From the NCBI GenBank assembly GCA_049281195.1, contig JBAPRR010000105.1, forward strand, positions 1 to 6,776: 6,776 bases of DNA, read 5' to 3'. Shown here piece after piece: positions 6,601 to 6,776 of the stretch. Each line of letters starts with the position of its first letter. Within the stretch, counting starts at the first letter, position 1. A program made the position numbers and the translations under genes. Under the pieces are notes generated by a model. That model had not been told where the DNA came from. It ran no database searches and saw nothing but the letters and a program-made list of their open reading frames with translations. The DNA is from JBAPRR01 sp049281195. Lineage in GTDB: Bacteria; Actinomycetota; Acidimicrobiia; Acidimicrobiales; CAVXTF01.

Positions 6601-6743
6601 ACCTACGTCTGGCCCGATTGCTCGCATCGCAAGGTAGAACCGGGTCCGCCAAGATCGCCCTGGCCCGATGTCGCGACTCTCTCTTCGAAGTGGGAGTGAG
6701 AGTTTCACCCGCGCTCGAGTCACTGGAGAGACAGTTCGAATAG
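3699..6743 (+). CDS. STAND ATPase-TPR regulator with C-terminal SARP/BTAD module
   Basis: A 1014-residue cytoplasmic signal-transduction transcription factor. Residues 12-25 (VPRPSGYVPRGRLI) and Walker A AGAGYGKS (38-45) match the start of MalT-type STAND ATPases. Walker B is LLVIVDDAHHL (117-127) and the arginine-containing strand MLITARK is at 149-155. ASNGWATAL (207-215) matches the GW motif of the family. A helical region (about 238-312) ends the nucleotide-binding module. Residues about 330-765 are helical repeats of TPR type, clearest around 515-640 (LGRYAEAEASIDEM). Instead of the LuxR HTH usual for MalT/LAL proteins, the C-terminus has a SARP-type winged helix (780-869, from LTISLLGTFELRRGG) and a BTAD domain (870-1014, with YRGDLL and EPYDEGRYLRLARLL). 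By analogy with MalT, ligand binding to the repeats and ATP-driven assembly would switch on DNA binding. It is the last gene of the operon, 24 nt after the monooxygenase, so it is likely co-transcribed and autoregulated. Initiation is at TTG. Confidence 0.88.
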   Translation: MGRREGRAQALVPRPSGYVPRGRLIESLMSSHLGVVEAGAGYGKSVLARQFERHLGVAAAVLPLDQRDDHPDIFVSSLGRALHAAKLSDLAAATDVNDSVGGIDRFLGALVETSTPLLVIVDDAHHLTCQDVAALVLRLARRISRPHRMLITARKLSPELEALRTIATTAYLDTTSLQFTLEEATELLQIHLNREPSKREARVVLEASNGWATALVLAATSGVASGPDGDASPAVTEGDPIAQWLRAISGQLDIHELRGIVQVAHLPMLTADVVGVSSGISGLFDRMVEVGVPLARMPSGWWEMPDPVSAYFRGLGPFESETAFRVAPVYEHSGAPLVAIRTLLRAGLDSDAASILAEMTPAKVEDVGLATLRDITDELSEEAVNAHPLVLLHTARVAETVHRSDIRTAALERAGAIIGDGRGRGDGPCLKRQIEAERARDLVWDERTRAEAKEMAASVVEDAAVDEVTAKLRALDVLGRLASWFSPEGPKPEAERLLEESARLADKIGQRTWRAQALIALAMGFYFGLCRFDRALFTIDEVLGQLPARSRYRALVQSFRGDVLVELGRYAEAEASIDEMREIGQACREEWALAYACWTEAELASYMGDRERTVKAVLEAESHRDVWYEEASGVEFLACVSDYLDRAGEHEMAMKYLARAQVRMAGCERPVRVFEAAILARSGDPEVAGRIIDALIADEKIRLEPQELWPVLLLRAYAALRRNDPDTGRLAAAAFDTCRNLGHPDGPLLRERVASEALLPYAIEAGSTAATALAQQSGGLTISLLGTFELRRGGKLVSLPPGRPARAVRAVASAGGRMHSEELLELLWPDADLEGGRNRLRNLLSRLKVASGEVLIRDQEFVVLVTGTVCDIIVFEAQAVDAMRAQSLGDHAAAAGIARKALPLYRGDLLTDDRMEWWSIGPRERLRNRYLELLDLLATDSERRGEIDEAVRLLQRATEVEPYDEGRYLRLARLLASQGRTGSAKIALARCRDSLFEVGVRVSPALESLERQFE

Positions 6744-6758
6744 GTCTCGGCAGCTGAC

Positions 6759-6775
6759 GCGAGCGAAGCGCTTGC
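6759..6775 (+). terminator. Hairpin after the operon, tail outside the window
   Basis: GCGAGCG (6759-6765) pairs with CGCTTGC (6769-6775) through seven pairs, one of them G-U, with loop AAG. It starts 16 nt after the regulator stop codon (TAG, 6741-6743). The window ends one base later, so a following T-run cannot be seen. It is a candidate operon terminator. Confidence 0.35.
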
Positions 6776-6776
6776 A

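Noticed and set aside
1..6776. CRISPR array, insertion sequence or phage remnant
   Set aside because: No regular long repeats, transposase or integrase motifs, or terminal inverted repeats were seen.

Overview
The window looks like chromosomal DNA from a high-GC Gram-positive bacterium (Actinomycetota). The GC content is visibly high, Arg- and Ala-rich codons dominate, and two architectures typical of that phylum are present: a SARP-type DNA-binding/BTAD module and a secreted or membrane-anchored SGNH hydrolase on a Thr/Pro stalk. I cannot name the genus. An uncultured-type actinobacterium (for example Acidimicrobiia-like) is a guess.

Left part (about 1-1509, minus strand): two genes read leftward. 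A small XRE-type helix-turn-helix regulator (1159-1509) is followed by a membrane-anchored SGNH/GDSL hydrolase (131-1087), with a 71-nt gap that holds an imperfect hairpin. Positions 1-130 lie downstream of the hydrolase and hold no gene I can support.

Centre (1510-1682): a 173-bp divergent control region. On the XRE side it has a perfect 10-bp direct repeat with 15-bp period, overlapping a -10-like box placed so that the XRE mRNA could be leaderless. On the operon side it has three GGTCA-type half-sites, two of them 22 bp apart in direct orientation followed by a -10-like hexamer. A leader hairpin and an imperfect inverted repeat covering the Shine-Dalgarno sequence of the first operon gene come next.

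Right part (1683-6743, plus strand): a compact three-gene operon with gaps of 15 and 24 nt. It encodes a class II aldolase/adducin-family protein, a luciferase-like flavin-dependent monooxygenase resembling proteins annotated as limonene 1,2-monooxygenase, and a 1014-residue regulator. The regulator has a MalT-like STAND ATPase, a helical/TPR middle and a C-terminal SARP-type winged helix plus BTAD. A plausible reading is a small oxidative catabolic or detoxification module. The monooxygenase would oxidise a hydrophobic substrate, the aldolase-fold protein would act on an oxygenated product, and the STAND regulator would sense a ligand and activate its own operon. The substrate cannot be read from the sequence.
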